Positions 45,935 to 56,932 of a stretch of 64,000 nucleotides of DNA are shown piece by piece. The translations under genes were made by a program, and so were the position numbers. Position 1 is the first letter of the stretch. Every line of letters begins with the position of its first letter. The stretch lies in contig NZ_JAMBNQ010000006.1 of NCBI RefSeq assembly GCF_023715155.1, positions 107,038 through 171,037 of the forward strand, read 5' to 3'. Source of the stretch: Neobacillus mesonae. Its GTDB lineage: Bacteria > Bacillota > Bacilli > Bacillales > Cytobacillaceae. Under the pieces are notes generated by a model, which did not search any database, was not told where the DNA came from, and saw only the letters and a list, made by a program, of their open reading frames with translations.

Positions 45935-45960
45935 AAGTTGGACATGTATAGAACGAACTG

Positions 45961-45992
45961 ATAAAAGCCTGGAATGATTCCAGGCTTTATTT
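45961..45992. terminator. Bidirectional terminator
   Basis: AAAAGCCTGGAA and TTCCAGGCTTT between convergent genes. Confidence 0.8.
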
Positions 45993-47790
45993 ACTGCACT
46001 TTCAAAAAGCTTTGAATCCCATTCTGCAGAAGATACATCTTATGATATAATCCCATTTGTGCAAGCAGTTCCTGATGTGTGCCTCGTTCAACAATTTCTC
46101 CTTTATGAAGGACTAGTATACAATCAGCATCTTGAATCGTTGAAAGCCGATGAGCAATCGCAATTGTCGTTCTTCCCTTTCTCATTTTGGCCAATGCCGT
46201 TTGGATCGCCTCTTCTGTTTCTGTATCAATATTGGCTGTTGCTTCATCCAGAACCAAAATTTTCGGATTAGCAGCAATTGTTCTAGCAAAAGCAATTAAC
46301 TGTCTCTGCCCGCTTGAAAAGGCAGCACCGCGCTCAACTACCCTATGTTCATATCCATCTTCAAGCCTATCAATAAATGGATGTGCCTGAACAAATTTCG
46401 CTGCTTCCTCAACCTGCTGATCTGTCATGCTGTTATTATGCAGGCGGATATTGTCTTTAACGGTCCCATAGAATAAAAAAGGATCTTGTAAAACCAGGCC
46501 CATTTTCTCCCTTAGTTCATCCTTCGAAAAATCTCGAATAGAGCGTCCGTCAATGATAATCTCACCTCGATCGAACTCATAAAAACGCATCATCAAATTT
46601 ATGATAGAACTCTTCCCGCTTCCAGTGTGCCCTACCAGTGCAACTGTTTCACCCGGTTTTGCGGTAAACGAAATATTTTTTAATACATCAAGTTTTCCAT
46701 CATATGAAAAGCTTACGTTTTTAAATTCAATTTCCCCTTTAGCAATTTCTAAAGGCATACCCACTTGCTTTGGAGCTATTTCCTCCTCATCCAGCAACCT
46801 AAACACACGGAAACCAGCTACAATCGCCTGTTGGTATAATGAAAGGCGCATCATCATTTGATTGACTGGCTCGAAAAAACGGTCCAAATAATTGACGAAT
46901 GCATATATAACCCCAATTTGAATGGAATGAGTAAAGGATGTTATGCCAAAATAGCTTAACACAATGATTAACGCCAAAATATAAATCATATCAATTGCCG
47001 GTCTTAAAAGCAGACCATCAATTTTGATATTCTTCATTCCGGCATTATAATGCTGTTCATTAATGCTGCCAAATTCCCTGCGGAGGCGTCGTTCCTGACG
47101 AAATAACTGGATAATTGACATTCCCTGCAGCGACTCACTTAACTTTGCATTCAACTGGCTTAATCTTTCTCTCATATCAAGATAAAATCTTGAGCTCCAT
47201 TTACGGTAAAGAACCATGACAAACAGTAAGATGGGAATAATAATCAAACAAAACAAAGCCAATTTCACATTTAAAATAAACATGGTGATAAAAATGCCTA
47301 TAAGCAGGAATCCGCTTTGAATAAATGTCGAAATAACGGTTACAAACATATCCTTAATCGCTTCAGTATCATTTGTTACCCGTGAAACAATACTGCCGCC
47401 CGGGGTTTTGTCAAAATACTTCAATCCAAGTGCCTGTACTTTGGAAAACACATCAATTCGAAGCTGTTGAATAATATACAAGGCGATTTCCTGAAATTTC
47501 ACCAACTGAAAAAATAATAAAATGGATTTTAAAATTTGAATTCCCATATAAGCTGACCCGAGAAGGAGGAGCGGCTTAAACTCCAGTCTTCCCGGCTGCA
47601 AATAGTCATCAATAAAGATTGCCACTAAAATGGGCAGAACAATGTCACCTGCCGTCGTTAACAACAAGAGAAGAAACGCCCAGCTAATTATTTTTTTATG
47701 CGGCTTTGTATAAGAAAGCAGACGAAATAAAACCTTTCTTTGTTCACTTCCTGAGAGCTCTATTTTTTCTTCCATTTTACTGTCCTCCAA
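45991..47790 (-). CDS. ABC exporter half-transporter, second gene of a pair
   Basis: The 599 residues hold a six-helix membrane domain (about 20-320) and an ATPase domain: Walker A GHTGSGKSS near 383, signature FSSGQRQLIAFARTI near 485 and Walker B KILVLDEATANIDTETE near 505. It forms a heterodimer with the product of the upstream gene, which overlaps it by 14 bases. Lengths and motifs suit the YheH/YknV-type multidrug exporters. The signature reads FSSGQ and the Walker B Glu is present, so this is likely the catalytically complete subunit. Confidence 0.88.
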   Translation of the reverse strand: MEDSKMEEKIELSGSEQRKVLFRLLSYTKPHKKIISWAFLLLLLTTAGDIVLPILVAIFIDDYLQPGRLEFKPLLLLGSAYMGIQILKSILLFFQLVKFQEIALYIIQQLRIDVFSKVQALGLKYFDKTPGGSIVSRVTNDTEAIKDMFVTVISTFIQSGFLLIGIFITMFILNVKLALFCLIIIPILLFVMVLYRKWSSRFYLDMRERLSQLNAKLSESLQGMSIIQLFRQERRLRREFGSINEQHYNAGMKNIKIDGLLLRPAIDMIYILALIIVLSYFGITSFTHSIQIGVIYAFVNYLDRFFEPVNQMMMRLSLYQQAIVAGFRVFRLLDEEEIAPKQVGMPLEIAKGEIEFKNVSFSYDGKLDVLKNISFTAKPGETVALVGHTGSGKSSIINLMMRFYEFDRGEIIIDGRSIRDFSKDELREKMGLVLQDPFLFYGTVKDNIRLHNNSMTDQQVEEAAKFVQAHPFIDRLEDGYEHRVVERGAAFSSGQRQLIAFARTIAANPKILVLDEATANIDTETEEAIQTALAKMRKGRTTIAIAHRLSTIQDADCILVLHKGEIVERGTHQELLAQMGLYHKMYLLQNGIQSFLKVQ

Positions 47791-49528
47791 GCTCCACTAG
47801 TTCTTCAAGCTGCTGGTGTAAATACATATTCTTATACCAGCCGTCTAATTCCATTAACTCCTCGTGTGTACCTCTTTCAATAATTGTTCCTTCTTCTAGG
47901 ACTATGATTTGGTTCGCGTGCTGAATGGCACTTAAGCGATGGGATGTGATGATGGTGGTCTTCCCTTTGCGATTTTGTTTAAGTGATGCAAGAATGGCCT
48001 CTTCTGTTTTTGCATCCACAGCTGATAAAGAATCATCGAGTATTAATACCTCAGGATTCATCAGCAGGGCTCGGGCTATTGAAATCCTTTGTTTTTGTCC
48101 TCCGGATAATGAAACACCGCGCTCTCCGACAACCGTTTGATAGCCATGGGTAAATTGAAGGATATCGTCATGGATATTGGCTAATTTAGCCGCCTTCTCA
48201 ATTTCAGCCTGTTTCACTGCTGGGTTGGCAAAAGCAATGTTCTCCTCAACATTAGCAGAAAATAAAAAGTGATCCTGTGGCACATAACCGATAGCTCCAC
48301 GTAATTGATCCAGTTTATAATCAGCTATTTTGGAACCCCCAAACAGAATTTCTCCTTTATAACCTTCGAATTCACGAATGAATAACTTTAACAAAGTGGT
48401 TTTACCCGAACCCGTTTTTCCTACAATTCCAAGCGTTTCTCCTCTTTCCAAAGAAAATTGGATGTCCTTCAGAACAGGATGGGTTTCACCCGGATACGTA
48501 AATGATGTCAGTCTATATTCAATATCACCACATGGCACAACATCACGTGCATTTTCCTGATCTTGAATATCAACCTTTTCACTTAAAAGTTTCGTTACAC
48601 GGTCATATGAAGCACGGCCGCGCTCGACGATATTAAATAACCACCCAAAGGCAAGCATAGGCCAAATCAATAAGCCTAAATATGTAGTAAATGAAATTAA
48701 TTCCCCGATCGTTAATACGCCATTTAAAACATACTTCGCTCCAAACACAATGGATAAGAAAAAGGAAATACCGGTAAGGATTGAAATGGTGGGATCGTAA
48801 AGTGAATCAATTTTAGCTACAACAATGTTCTTTTGGACAACATCTTCGGATTGTTTTCGGAAATCCTCGATATCTTCTTTTTCCTGGCCGAACGTTTTGA
48901 TCACCTTGATTCCCATTATGCTTTCTTGGGTTTTATCATTGAGAGATGAAAAAGCCCCCTGTGCTTTGTAAAAACTTTTGTGCAGCATCGTCCCAAACCA
49001 GCTTGTCAAAAGAGCCATAAGAGGCATTGGAATTAAACAGATCAACGTTAATTTCCAACTAATCGTAAAAGCCATGGCAATGATGACAAAACCACCGGTT
49101 GACAAAGAATCTACAAGCGTTAAAACACCAGCTCCTGCTGTCTGCTGAATGGCGGATAAATCATTTGTTGCATGGGCCATTAAATCACCAATACGGCTTT
49201 TTTGGTAAAATGCAGGAGACATATTCGTAAAATGATGATATAAACGGTCCCTTAAGATCTTACTAAGCTTGACGGACGAACCAAAAATCATAATCCGCCA
49301 ATAAAACCTTAACCCATACATGAGCATCCCTGTGACGATTAGGACCGCCATCCACTCCATCAGCAGTTTTTTTGTCATCGTTCCCTCATTGATATGATCA
49401 GCAATTACCCCAATTACTTTTGGCGGAATCACTTGCAGTAATGCGACAAACAACAATAATATTACTCCAGTGATATATGACTTCCTTTCCTGCTTAAAAA
49501 ACCATCCCAATTGTAAAAACACCTTCAT
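47777..49528 (-). CDS. ABC exporter half-transporter, first gene of a pair
   Basis: This 583-residue protein has a membrane domain and an ATPase with Walker A GKTGSGKTTL near 373, signature VSLSGGQKQRISIARAL near 475 and Walker B VLILDDSLSAVDAKTE near 497. The Walker B motif ends in Asp instead of Glu (DDS), which marks the degenerate-site subunit of heterodimeric exporters such as BmrC/YheI. Partner of the downstream gene. In B. subtilis this spot of the yneF-ccdA locus has no such pair. Confidence 0.88.
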   Translation of the reverse strand: MKVFLQLGWFFKQERKSYITGVILLLFVALLQVIPPKVIGVIADHINEGTMTKKLLMEWMAVLIVTGMLMYGLRFYWRIMIFGSSVKLSKILRDRLYHHFTNMSPAFYQKSRIGDLMAHATNDLSAIQQTAGAGVLTLVDSLSTGGFVIIAMAFTISWKLTLICLIPMPLMALLTSWFGTMLHKSFYKAQGAFSSLNDKTQESIMGIKVIKTFGQEKEDIEDFRKQSEDVVQKNIVVAKIDSLYDPTISILTGISFFLSIVFGAKYVLNGVLTIGELISFTTYLGLLIWPMLAFGWLFNIVERGRASYDRVTKLLSEKVDIQDQENARDVVPCGDIEYRLTSFTYPGETHPVLKDIQFSLERGETLGIVGKTGSGKTTLLKLFIREFEGYKGEILFGGSKIADYKLDQLRGAIGYVPQDHFLFSANVEENIAFANPAVKQAEIEKAAKLANIHDDILQFTHGYQTVVGERGVSLSGGQKQRISIARALLMNPEVLILDDSLSAVDAKTEEAILASLKQNRKGKTTIITSHRLSAIQHANQIIVLEEGTIIERGTHEELMELDGWYKNMYLHQQLEELVELGGQ

Positions 49529-49662
49529 ATATCCGCCCCCAAAACACAGTTAAAATCTTTATCGCGTTAAAAAGTTAAAGGTTATTAAACTTTTAAGTAT
49601 ATCGAAAATCTATTTTATCAAATATTTCCAAAATAATAAAGATTAAGAAATAATTTTAATCA

Positions 49663-49694
49663 ATGAAAAAAGCACCCATTGATATGAGTGCTTG
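49663..49694 (-). terminator. Terminator of yneF
   Basis: AGCACTCAT and ATGGGTGCT pair on the minus strand, then TTTTTTC. Confidence 0.7.
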
Positions 49695-49764
49695 TCCGTT
49701 TTATCCCGCATGAACGGAACTAATAATCAGCGTTGGTGTTCCCTTCGCTGATTGAAAGTTTCAT

Positions 49765-49977
49765 TTATTTCATTTGCTTGTTCATGGCGTTCATCATTTG
49801 ATTGATTTTCTTCTGAGATGGTTTCATTCCCATCTGCATCATCATTGTTTTTAACATTTGTTCATTAATTGGTGGATTTTTCTTTAAATAGCTCATCATA
49901 TATTTACGAGCAATGAAAAATCCTAGTGCTATACCAACAACTAATGCTAGTACACCAACTAGAATGTACATACCCAT
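49765..49977 (-). CDS. yneF: YneF/UPF0154 small membrane protein
   Basis: The 70 residues start with one membrane helix (3-24) and end in a cytoplasmic helix rich in Met ([14 protein letters not shown]). This is the UPF0154 pattern and the position matches B. subtilis yneF. Function unknown. Confidence 0.9.
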   Translation of the reverse strand: MGMYILVGVLALVVGIALGFFIARKYMMSYLKKNPPINEQMLKTMMMQMGMKPSQKKINQMMNAMNKQMK

Positions 49978-50053
49978 TCAACTTCCTCCTTCATGTTGTC
50001 TACCATACTACAGTGTACTAAATAAAACAGAATTAGACAATATTTCCTTGCAA

Positions 50054-50494
50054 TTAGACAAATTTTCTTTCTTTAATAGGCTTCAGCCATCCACCCCGTT
50101 CATGTTCCAAATCAATGGCTAGGAAGGAGGACTCACATTTTCGAAGGACTTCAAAAAATGCTGTTTCCGCTTCATAACTTCCATGTGCCTCAATGGTAAT
50201 TAAATCTTGAAAAACTTCCAACTTCGCTATGCTTATTTTTCCACTCAATTCAATTGTATATGCACCACGTTCTGCTCTAAATCCTCTTAATCTTCCCAGC
50301 TGCCTTTGAATCAGCTGATGGATTTTTAAGACCTCTATTTTTTTGGTTATGTAGTTTATTTGTCTTTTCGTAATGAATCTCAACTCGCCATCCGCGTTTT
50401 GATGTTCTTGAAAAAGCTGAAAAAACAATCGTTCTCGTCCGAAGTAATGAGCGGCAAATTCATCTTCTATTAAATAAAGCTGATAGTTTCTCAC
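50054..50494 (-). CDS. sirA: Sporulation inhibitor of replication SirA
   Basis: The 146-residue product shows YQLYLIEDEFAAHYFGRE at its start and GSYEAETAFFEVLRKCESSFLAID near its end, both SirA hallmarks. SirA binds DnaA domain I and blocks new rounds of replication when sporulation begins. The GTG at 50494 is preceded by AAGGAGAGG; a longer frame from 50581 adds 29 residues unlike SirA. Between tkt and yneF as in B. subtilis (yneE). Confidence 0.88.
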   Translation of the reverse strand: MRNYQLYLIEDEFAAHYFGRERLFFQLFQEHQNADGELRFITKRQINYITKKIEVLKIHQLIQRQLGRLRGFRAERGAYTIELSGKISIAKLEVFQDLITIEAHGSYEAETAFFEVLRKCESSFLAIDLEHERGGWLKPIKERKFV

Positions 50495-50661
50495 ACAGAC
50501 CTCTCCTTCGCTGACAACTCTTTCTTCTATTATAGAAAGGATGACACAAAACGTTTGTCTTAAGGCGGCGAAAACTTTCACTAATTTTGTCGAACCAAAA
50601 TTTAAACCCAGCCTATTAGAATAAATTCCCCACTTTTTGAAATATTCCTTCTATTAACCGC

Positions 50662-50697
50662 AAAAAAAAGAGTATGGAACCAAATCCACACTCTTTA
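50662..50697 (-). terminator. Terminator of tkt
   Basis: AAAGAGTGTGGA and TCCATACTCTTT pair on the minus strand, then TTTTT. Confidence 0.8.
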
Positions 50698-50704
50698 CAA
50701 AATC

Positions 50705-52711
50705 TTATTTTTGTAAAAGGCCTTTAACAAGTGATACCACATTATTAACGTTAAAGCCATATTCATCCATTACTTTTTCCCCAGGTGCTGAAGCTCCGAA
50801 TTTGTCGATTGCTAATACAGTACCCTCATCGCCAACATATTTATGCCATCCAAATGAAGTACCAACTTCGATACCAAGGCGTTTTTTCACGTTCTTAGGC
50901 AATACGGAATCTTTATAATCTTGGCTTTGTGCATCAAAACGATCCCATGAAGGCATGCTTACAACGGATACATCAACGCCTTCACCTGCAAGAACTTTTT
51001 GAGCTTCAACAGCAAGACTTACTTCAGAGCCGCTGGCTAATAATAATGCATCTGGAGTTTCCTTGGTGGCAGGTGATACGACATATGCACCTTTTGAAAC
51101 ACCATCATATGCATTTTGATCGGTTCCCTTTAATGTTGGGAGATTCTGACGGGTTAATACAAGCGCAGTTGGTTTATTTGTTGATTCAACCGCTAACTTC
51201 CATGCTGCAGCTGTTTCGTTCCCATCTGCAGGACGAATGACTGATAGTTTCGGCATTGCACGTAATGCTGCAAGCTGCTCGATAGGTTCGTGAGTCGGAC
51301 CGTCTTCTCCTACAGCGATACTGTCATGAGTAAATACATATGTGACAGGAAGTCCCATTAAGGCTGCAAGACGGATTGCTGGACGAAGATAATCAGAGAA
51401 AACAAAGAATGTTCCTCCAAATACTTTCACTCCTCCGTGAAGAGCAATCCCATTCATCGCTGCTCCCATTGCGAATTCACGGACACCAAACCAAATATTA
51501 CGGCCTTCATATGCACCTGGTGCATAGTCACCTGTTCCCTTAATGGTTGTTTTATTTGATCCAGCAAGGTCTGCGGAACCGCCGATAAGAATTGGAAGGT
51601 TTTTCGCAATTCCGTTAATTGCCTCACCTGAAGAAGCACGGCTTGCTAAAGATTTACCTTCGCTGTATACAGGAATATCTTTATCCCAACCTTCAGGAAG
51701 CTCTTGTTTTAACGCTGATTCAAGCTGTCCAGCAAGTTCTGGGTATTCTTTTTTGTACTGTGCGAATAAATCGTTCCACTCTTTTTCTTTCTTCTCCCCA
51801 TTTTCCACAATCAATTTGTTGAAGTTCTCGTAAACTCCCTCTGGAACATGGAAATCTTCTTCTAACGTCCATTTGTATGCTTCTTTGGTAAGCTTTAACT
51901 CATCAGCACCAAGCGGTGAACCATGAACACCGGAAGTACCAGCACGATTTGGAGAACCATAACCAATAATCGTTCTAACTTCGATCATTGTCGGTCTATC
52001 AAGGTCGGCTTTTGCTTCTTCCAAAGCCGCAGCGATTTGCTCTAGATTATTACCATCTTCCACACGAAGGTATTGCCATCCGTATGCTTCGAAACGTCCT
52101 TTAACACTTTCGGAGAATGATTTATTTAGGTCTCCATCCAGTGAAATATCATTTGAATCATAAAGAACTACTAAACGGCCTAATTTTAAATGGCCGGCAA
52201 GTGATGCTGCTTCAGCAGAAACACCTTCCATTAAATCGCCGTCTCCGCAAATGCTATATGTAAAATGGTTCACAAGTTCATACTGATCTTTGTTATAAAC
52301 ACTTGCTAAGTGTCTTTCTGCCATTGCCATACCAACTGCCATTGCGATACCTTGACCAAGTGGTCCTGTTGTAGCCTCCACCCCTTCTGTATGTCCAAAC
52401 TCAGGGTGACCAGGAGTTTTACTTCCCCATTGACGGAATTGCTTTAAATCTTCCATTGATAGGTTGTATCCAGATAAATGAAGCATGCTGTATAACAAAG
52501 CAGATCCATGACCTGCAGATAATACAAAACGGTCACGGTTAAACCAATGTGGGTTTTTAGGATTATGGTTCATATATCTTGTCCATAATGTATAAGCCAT
52601 TGGAGCTGCACCCATCGGCATACCTGGATGTCCCGAATTAGCTTTTTCAATTGCATCAATTGCAAGCGTTCGGATTGTTGTAATAGATAAATCATCAATA
52701 GTATTAAACAT
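50705..52711 (-). CDS. tkt: Transketolase
   Basis: The 668-residue enzyme has the thiamine diphosphate motif [13 protein letters not shown] near residue 155, the active-site His in [13 protein letters not shown] near residue 26, and [16 protein letters not shown] near residue 465 of the pyrimidine domain. It moves two-carbon ketol units in the pentose phosphate pathway. Full length, monocistronic. Confidence 0.97.
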   Translation of the reverse strand: MFNTIDDLSITTIRTLAIDAIEKANSGHPGMPMGAAPMAYTLWTRYMNHNPKNPHWFNRDRFVLSAGHGSALLYSMLHLSGYNLSMEDLKQFRQWGSKTPGHPEFGHTEGVEATTGPLGQGIAMAVGMAMAERHLASVYNKDQYELVNHFTYSICGDGDLMEGVSAEAASLAGHLKLGRLVVLYDSNDISLDGDLNKSFSESVKGRFEAYGWQYLRVEDGNNLEQIAAALEEAKADLDRPTMIEVRTIIGYGSPNRAGTSGVHGSPLGADELKLTKEAYKWTLEEDFHVPEGVYENFNKLIVENGEKKEKEWNDLFAQYKKEYPELAGQLESALKQELPEGWDKDIPVYSEGKSLASRASSGEAINGIAKNLPILIGGSADLAGSNKTTIKGTGDYAPGAYEGRNIWFGVREFAMGAAMNGIALHGGVKVFGGTFFVFSDYLRPAIRLAALMGLPVTYVFTHDSIAVGEDGPTHEPIEQLAALRAMPKLSVIRPADGNETAAAWKLAVESTNKPTALVLTRQNLPTLKGTDQNAYDGVSKGAYVVSPATKETPDALLLASGSEVSLAVEAQKVLAGEGVDVSVVSMPSWDRFDAQSQDYKDSVLPKNVKKRLGIEVGTSFGWHKYVGDEGTVLAIDKFGASAPGEKVMDEYGFNVNNVVSLVKGLLQK

Positions 52712-52845
52712 TTGTTACATCCTTTCTATTTTCGAGGATATGAAATACATTATTAATAATATAGTGCAGAAGATTTTAATTCAATTAATTACCCTTTAAA
52801 GGGCGATTACTATTTATTTTGATACATTCATGACTTTTATATGTA

Positions 52846-52877
52846 GAAAAAGGAATACAGTTTAAATTGTATTCCCC
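52846..52877 (-). terminator. Terminator of ynzC
   Basis: GGAATACA and TGTATTCC pair, followed by TTTTTC on the minus strand. Confidence 0.78.
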
Positions 52878-52883
52878 TGATAA

Positions 52884-53114
52884 TTAATGAAGTTTATTTT
52901 GTTTTCTCGCTTTTATTTTCGCCGGAGTTACATCATTTCCTAACGGATCAATAATTTTGGTATTTGTTAATGTATCCAGCATATTGGATCGGAAAGCAGC
53001 CAAATATTCACTTCTAAGCTTTGATTGTTCTTTTGCCTCTAGTTCAGTTAAACCTGTTGTTTTTGCCTTCCTTGCAAGCTCATTGATTCTAGCAATTTTC
53101 TCTTTGGACAGCAT
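52884..53114 (-). CDS. ynzC: DUF896 small protein YnzC
   Basis: The 76-residue helical hairpin protein reads [13 protein letters not shown] and ends [12 protein letters not shown] then KARKQNKLH, as in YnzC. In B. subtilis it is encoded with yneA and yneB in the SOS operon; the same order holds here. The start is MLSKEKI, after GAAAGGATG; an earlier ATG overlaps that site. Confidence 0.92.
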   Translation of the reverse strand: MLSKEKIARINELARKAKTTGLTELEAKEQSKLRSEYLAAFRSNMLDTLTNTKIIDPLGNDVTPAKIKARKQNKLH

Positions 53115-53189
53115 TCGGGCACATCCTTTCAAAATCTAATTACATAGAAATAAATTTACTAAAAAAATAGCCCGCTGACAAGAAAAAGG

Positions 53190-53843
<654 letters not shown>

Positions 53844-53854
53844 TCATTTCCTTT

Positions 53855-54178
53855 CTATTTCTCAGGAGCACTTGCAAGTTCGGCAGCAGGTGAGACATCG
53901 TTACTGATAGGAATAATAATTTCTTCTCCAGGAAATAATTGATCGTCAGTATTTTCATTATGCTTTTTAACCCAGTTTACAAATTCTTTATTTGACATGG
54001 AGTGCTGTCCCGAATATTGCTCCGATATTTTCCAAAGTGAATCCCCCTCTGATACAGTAATTTTCACAAAGTGATTGGATGCCTCAGTCCCATTCTGAAT
54101 TGTTAGAATGATAGCGAAAGAACAGCTTAGCAAGATAAGAATAATAGCATATGAGTATTGGTTCCATAGTTTCTTCAT
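53855..54178 (-). CDS. yneA: Cell division suppressor YneA
   Basis: The 107-residue protein has an N-terminal membrane helix (10-28) and an extracellular LysM domain (about 38-90, VTVSEGDSLWKISEQY by family, here ITVSEGDSLWKIS). YneA halts septation during the SOS response. Divergent from lexA across the three LexA boxes. Confidence 0.93.
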   Translation of the reverse strand: MKKLWNQYSYAIILILLSCSFAIILTIQNGTEASNHFVKITVSEGDSLWKISEQYSGQHSMSNKEFVNWVKKHNENTDDQLFPGEEIIIPISNDVSPAAELASAPEK

Positions 54179-54197
54179 AAAAATGACCCCTCTTTAT

Positions 54198-54277
54198 AGA
54201 ATGTACGTTCGTTTTATTTGTATTTAGTATAATACGAACATTTGTTTTATGTCAACATTTTTTCGAACTTATGTTTG
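54198..54277. promoter_or_regulatory. Three LexA (SOS) boxes between yneA and lexA
   Basis: Sites resembling the Bacillus SOS box CGAAC-N4-GTTCG lie at 54198-54211 (AGAATGTACGTTCG), 54235-54248 (CGAACATTTGTTTT) and 54264-54277 (CGAACTTATGTTTG). They cover both divergent promoters. Confidence 0.88.
54226..54255 (-). promoter_or_regulatory. yneA operon promoter
   Basis: On the minus strand TTGACA (54250-54255), an 18-bp spacer holding the middle LexA box, and TATACT (54226-54231). Confidence 0.75.
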
Positions 54278-54337
54278 TATAATATAGGTATGCATGGTAT
54301 AATTAAGGTAACATTAACCAAGACGAGGTGCATTACC

Positions 54338-54961
54338 ATGATAAAAATATCAAAGCGTCAGCAGGATATCCTTGATTTCATCAAAGATGAGGTTAGAAGC
54401 AAGGGATATCCTCCTTCTGTCCGGGAGATTGGAGAAGCAGTTGGCCTAGCCTCCAGTTCAACTGTTCATGGTCATCTAGCAAGATTGGAAAGTAAAGGTC
54501 TTATTAGAAGAGATCCTACTAAACCTAGAGCCATTGAGATATTAGAAATAGATGAAAATGCCCATATTCCTAAAAATCAGGTCGTTAATGTTCCTGTTGT
54601 AGGTAAGGTAACTGCCGGCCTGCCAATAACTGCTATTGAAAACATTGAAGAGTATTTTCCTCTGCCTGAAAGATTAGCACCATCGGATGAGCAGGTCTTT
54701 ATGTTAGAAATTATGGGTGAAAGTATGATAGAAGCAGGAATACTAGATGGAGACTATGTCATCGTCAAACAGCAGCAAACCGCTGATAACGGGGATATCG
54801 TGGTTGCCATGACGGAAGATGATGAAGCCACTTGTAAAAGATTTTTCAAAGAGAAAGATTATATCCGCCTTCAGCCGGAAAACTCTACAATGGACCCAAT
54901 TATATTAAAGAATGTCTCAATCCTGGGAAAAGTTATTGGAGTTTATCGTCAAATTCACTAA
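54338..54961 (+). CDS. lexA: SOS repressor LexA
   Basis: The 207-residue protein has a winged helix (1-65, [22 protein letters not shown]) and a self-cleaving domain: cleavage site VTAGLP near residue 92, nucleophile Ser in MGESM near 128 and Lys in VIVKQ near 167. The start MIKISKRQQ follows GACGAGGTG; the longer frame from 54242 runs through the operators and is not used. It has a -10 TATAAT at 54278-54283. Confidence 0.97.
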   Translation: MIKISKRQQDILDFIKDEVRSKGYPPSVREIGEAVGLASSSTVHGHLARLESKGLIRRDPTKPRAIEILEIDENAHIPKNQVVNVPVVGKVTAGLPITAIENIEEYFPLPERLAPSDEQVFMLEIMGESMIEAGILDGDYVIVKQQQTADNGDIVVAMTEDDEATCKRFFKEKDYIRLQPENSTMDPIILKNVSILGKVIGVYRQIH

Positions 54962-54968
54962 TTCTAAA

Positions 54969-54996
54969 CAGCCGGCTGGATGCCGGCCTTTTCTTT
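54969..54996 (+). terminator. Terminator of lexA
   Basis: GCCGGC TGGAT GCCGGC followed by CTTTTCTTT. Confidence 0.85.
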
Positions 54997-55005
54997 ATCC
55001 TAAAG

Positions 55006-55038
55006 AAAAAAGCCTTGGCACAACTCTGCCAAGGCTTC
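55006..55038 (-). terminator. Terminator of glnRA
   Basis: AAGCCTTGGCA and TGCCAAGGCTT pair; the minus strand continues TTTTTTC. Confidence 0.88.
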
Positions 55039-55043
55039 ATCTA

Positions 55044-56378
55044 TTAATACATTGTCATATATTGTTCTCTTTCCCAAGGATGAACCACCGTACGGAACAT
55101 ATCCCATTCAATCTCTTTAGCATCTAGAAATCTTTCAAAAATATGTTCGCCTAGTCCTGCCACAATAACCTCATCTTGTTTTAATAATTCTAAGGCTTGT
55201 GCTAATGTTGCTGGAAGATCAACAATTCCTTCCTCTATACGTTCTTCTGTGCTCATCACATAAATATTACGGTCTACAGCTGGAGGAGGAGTTAATTTAT
55301 TTTTAATTCCATCAAGGCCAGCTTTTAAAAGTACAGCCATTGCAAGGTATGGATTTGCAGATGGATCAACACTGCGCACCTCACAACGAGTACTTAGGCC
55401 GCGTGATGCCGGAATACGAACTAAAGGCGACCGGTTTTGTGCTGACCACGCTACATAGCAAGGTGCCTCATAACCAGGAACCAAGCGCTTATAAGAGTTA
55501 ATAGTCGGATTGGTTACTGCCGTAAAGCTAGGCGCATGTTTCAAGATTCCAGCAATAAAATGACGGGCATTATCACTCATTTGAAGATCGCCGGTTGGGT
55601 CATAAAAAGCATTTTCACCATTTTTAAATAAAGAAAGGTTCATGTGCATTCCAGATCCTGCCACACCAAACAATGGTTTCGGCATGAAGGTCGCATGTAA
55701 ACCGTGCTTGCGGGCAATTGTTTTGACAACAAGCTTAAATGTTTGAATATGATCACATGCAGTTAAAGCATCTGCATATTTAAAATCTATTTCATGTTGT
55801 CCAGGTGCAACTTCATGGTGAGAAGCTTCAATTTCAAAGCCCATTTCTTCAAGCTCAAGAACGATGTCACGACGGCAGTTTTCTCCAAGGTCAGTAGGAG
55901 CAAAATCAAAATAGCCGCCTTTATCATTAAGCTCTAAAGTTGGCTCCCCTTTTTCATCTAATTTAAATAAGAAAAACTCTGGCTCTGGACCTAAGTTAAA
56001 ATTGGTAAAACCAAGCTCTTGCATTTCATTTAGAACACGTCTTAAGTTATTTCTTGGGTCACCAGCAAAAGGTGTGCCATCTGAATTATAAATATCACAA
56101 ATCAAACGGGCTACTTTTCCTTTTTCTGCAGTCCACGGGAATACAACCCAAGTATTTAAATCTGGCTGTAAATACATATCAGATTCTTCAATTCTTACAA
56201 AACCTTCAATTGATGAGCCATCAAACATCATTTTGTTATCAAGCGCTTTTTCCAATTGACTTATCGGAATTTCCACATTTTTAATTGTTCCTAGAATGTC
56301 AGTAAACTGCAAGCGGATAAATTTAACATTTTCTTCATTTGCCATTCTTTTGATATCTTCTCTTGAATATTTAGGCAT
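55044..56378 (-). CDS. glnA: Glutamine synthetase type I
   Basis: The 444-residue enzyme has FDGSSIEGF near residue 50, the metal-site [12 protein letters not shown] near 127, [14 protein letters not shown] near 236 and NRSPLVRIP near 315. It makes glutamine from glutamate and ammonia with ATP. The ATG is set by GGAGG seven bases upstream. Second gene of glnRA; feedback-inhibited GlnA also controls GlnR and TnrA in Bacillus. Confidence 0.97.
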   Translation of the reverse strand: MPKYSREDIKRMANEENVKFIRLQFTDILGTIKNVEIPISQLEKALDNKMMFDGSSIEGFVRIEESDMYLQPDLNTWVVFPWTAEKGKVARLICDIYNSDGTPFAGDPRNNLRRVLNEMQELGFTNFNLGPEPEFFLFKLDEKGEPTLELNDKGGYFDFAPTDLGENCRRDIVLELEEMGFEIEASHHEVAPGQHEIDFKYADALTACDHIQTFKLVVKTIARKHGLHATFMPKPLFGVAGSGMHMNLSLFKNGENAFYDPTGDLQMSDNARHFIAGILKHAPSFTAVTNPTINSYKRLVPGYEAPCYVAWSAQNRSPLVRIPASRGLSTRCEVRSVDPSANPYLAMAVLLKAGLDGIKNKLTPPPAVDRNIYVMSTEERIEEGIVDLPATLAQALELLKQDEVIVAGLGEHIFERFLDAKEIEWDMFRTVVHPWEREQYMTMY

Positions 56379-56405
56379 GCTCAAACCTCCGTTGTAATTT
56401 GAATA

Positions 56406-56810
56406 TTAATGAAAGAAACGCGAGAGGTCACCTTGTCTAAGTGACGAACGGTTCAATCTTCCCAAATGCATTAGTTCATTGCGCAGAAGCTTTCTTAATT
56501 CTTCGTCAGACAGCTCCCTTTTCGCTTTTTTCACTTGCTGATTCTGTTCACTCTCATGCTGCTCTTTAACCAAGAATAACTGTTTGATTCCAGCCATATT
56601 TACACCTTGGTCAATTAAATCCTTAATCTCTAATAGTCTGTCAATATCATTTAAGCTGAAAAGCCGTCTGTTTCCTTCTGTTCTAGCTGGAGAAATTAAC
56701 TGGTGTTCTTCATAATAGCGAATTTGCCTTGCAGTAAGCTCAGTCAGCTGCATGACAGTGCCGATGGGAAACAGGGGCATGGAACGACGAATCTCTTTTC
56801 CATTCACCAT
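56406..56810 (-). CDS. glnR: Nitrogen repressor GlnR (MerR family)
   Basis: The 134-residue protein has a MerR-type winged helix (16-75, [17 protein letters not shown]) and a C-terminal tail ([12 protein letters not shown]) that senses glutamine synthetase. It represses glnRA when nitrogen is ample. glnA follows by 27 bases. Operators for GlnR lie in its promoter. Confidence 0.95.
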   Translation of the reverse strand: MVNGKEIRRSMPLFPIGTVMQLTELTARQIRYYEEHQLISPARTEGNRRLFSLNDIDRLLEIKDLIDQGVNMAGIKQLFLVKEQHESEQNQQVKKAKRELSDEELRKLLRNELMHLGRLNRSSLRQGDLSRFFH

Positions 56811-56841
56811 AATTTCTCCTTTCTTGCTATTTTATAATGTC

Positions 56842-56892
56842 ATTATATTTGGTGTAAGAAATGTTGTCAAGTACATGTCAGAAAACCTTACA
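56842..56892 (-). promoter_or_regulatory. glnRA promoter with two GlnR/TnrA operators
   Basis: On the minus strand TTGACA (56865-56870), 17-bp spacer, TATAAT (56842-56847). A perfect TGTNA-N7-TNACA site lies at 56876-56892 (TGTAAGGTTTTCTGACA) and a one-mismatch site at 56853-56869 covers the spacer. Confidence 0.88.
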
Positions 56893-56932
56893 TCATTTTT
56901 TCGAAAAAGAAAGGCTTTTTTGAAAGCCCTTC

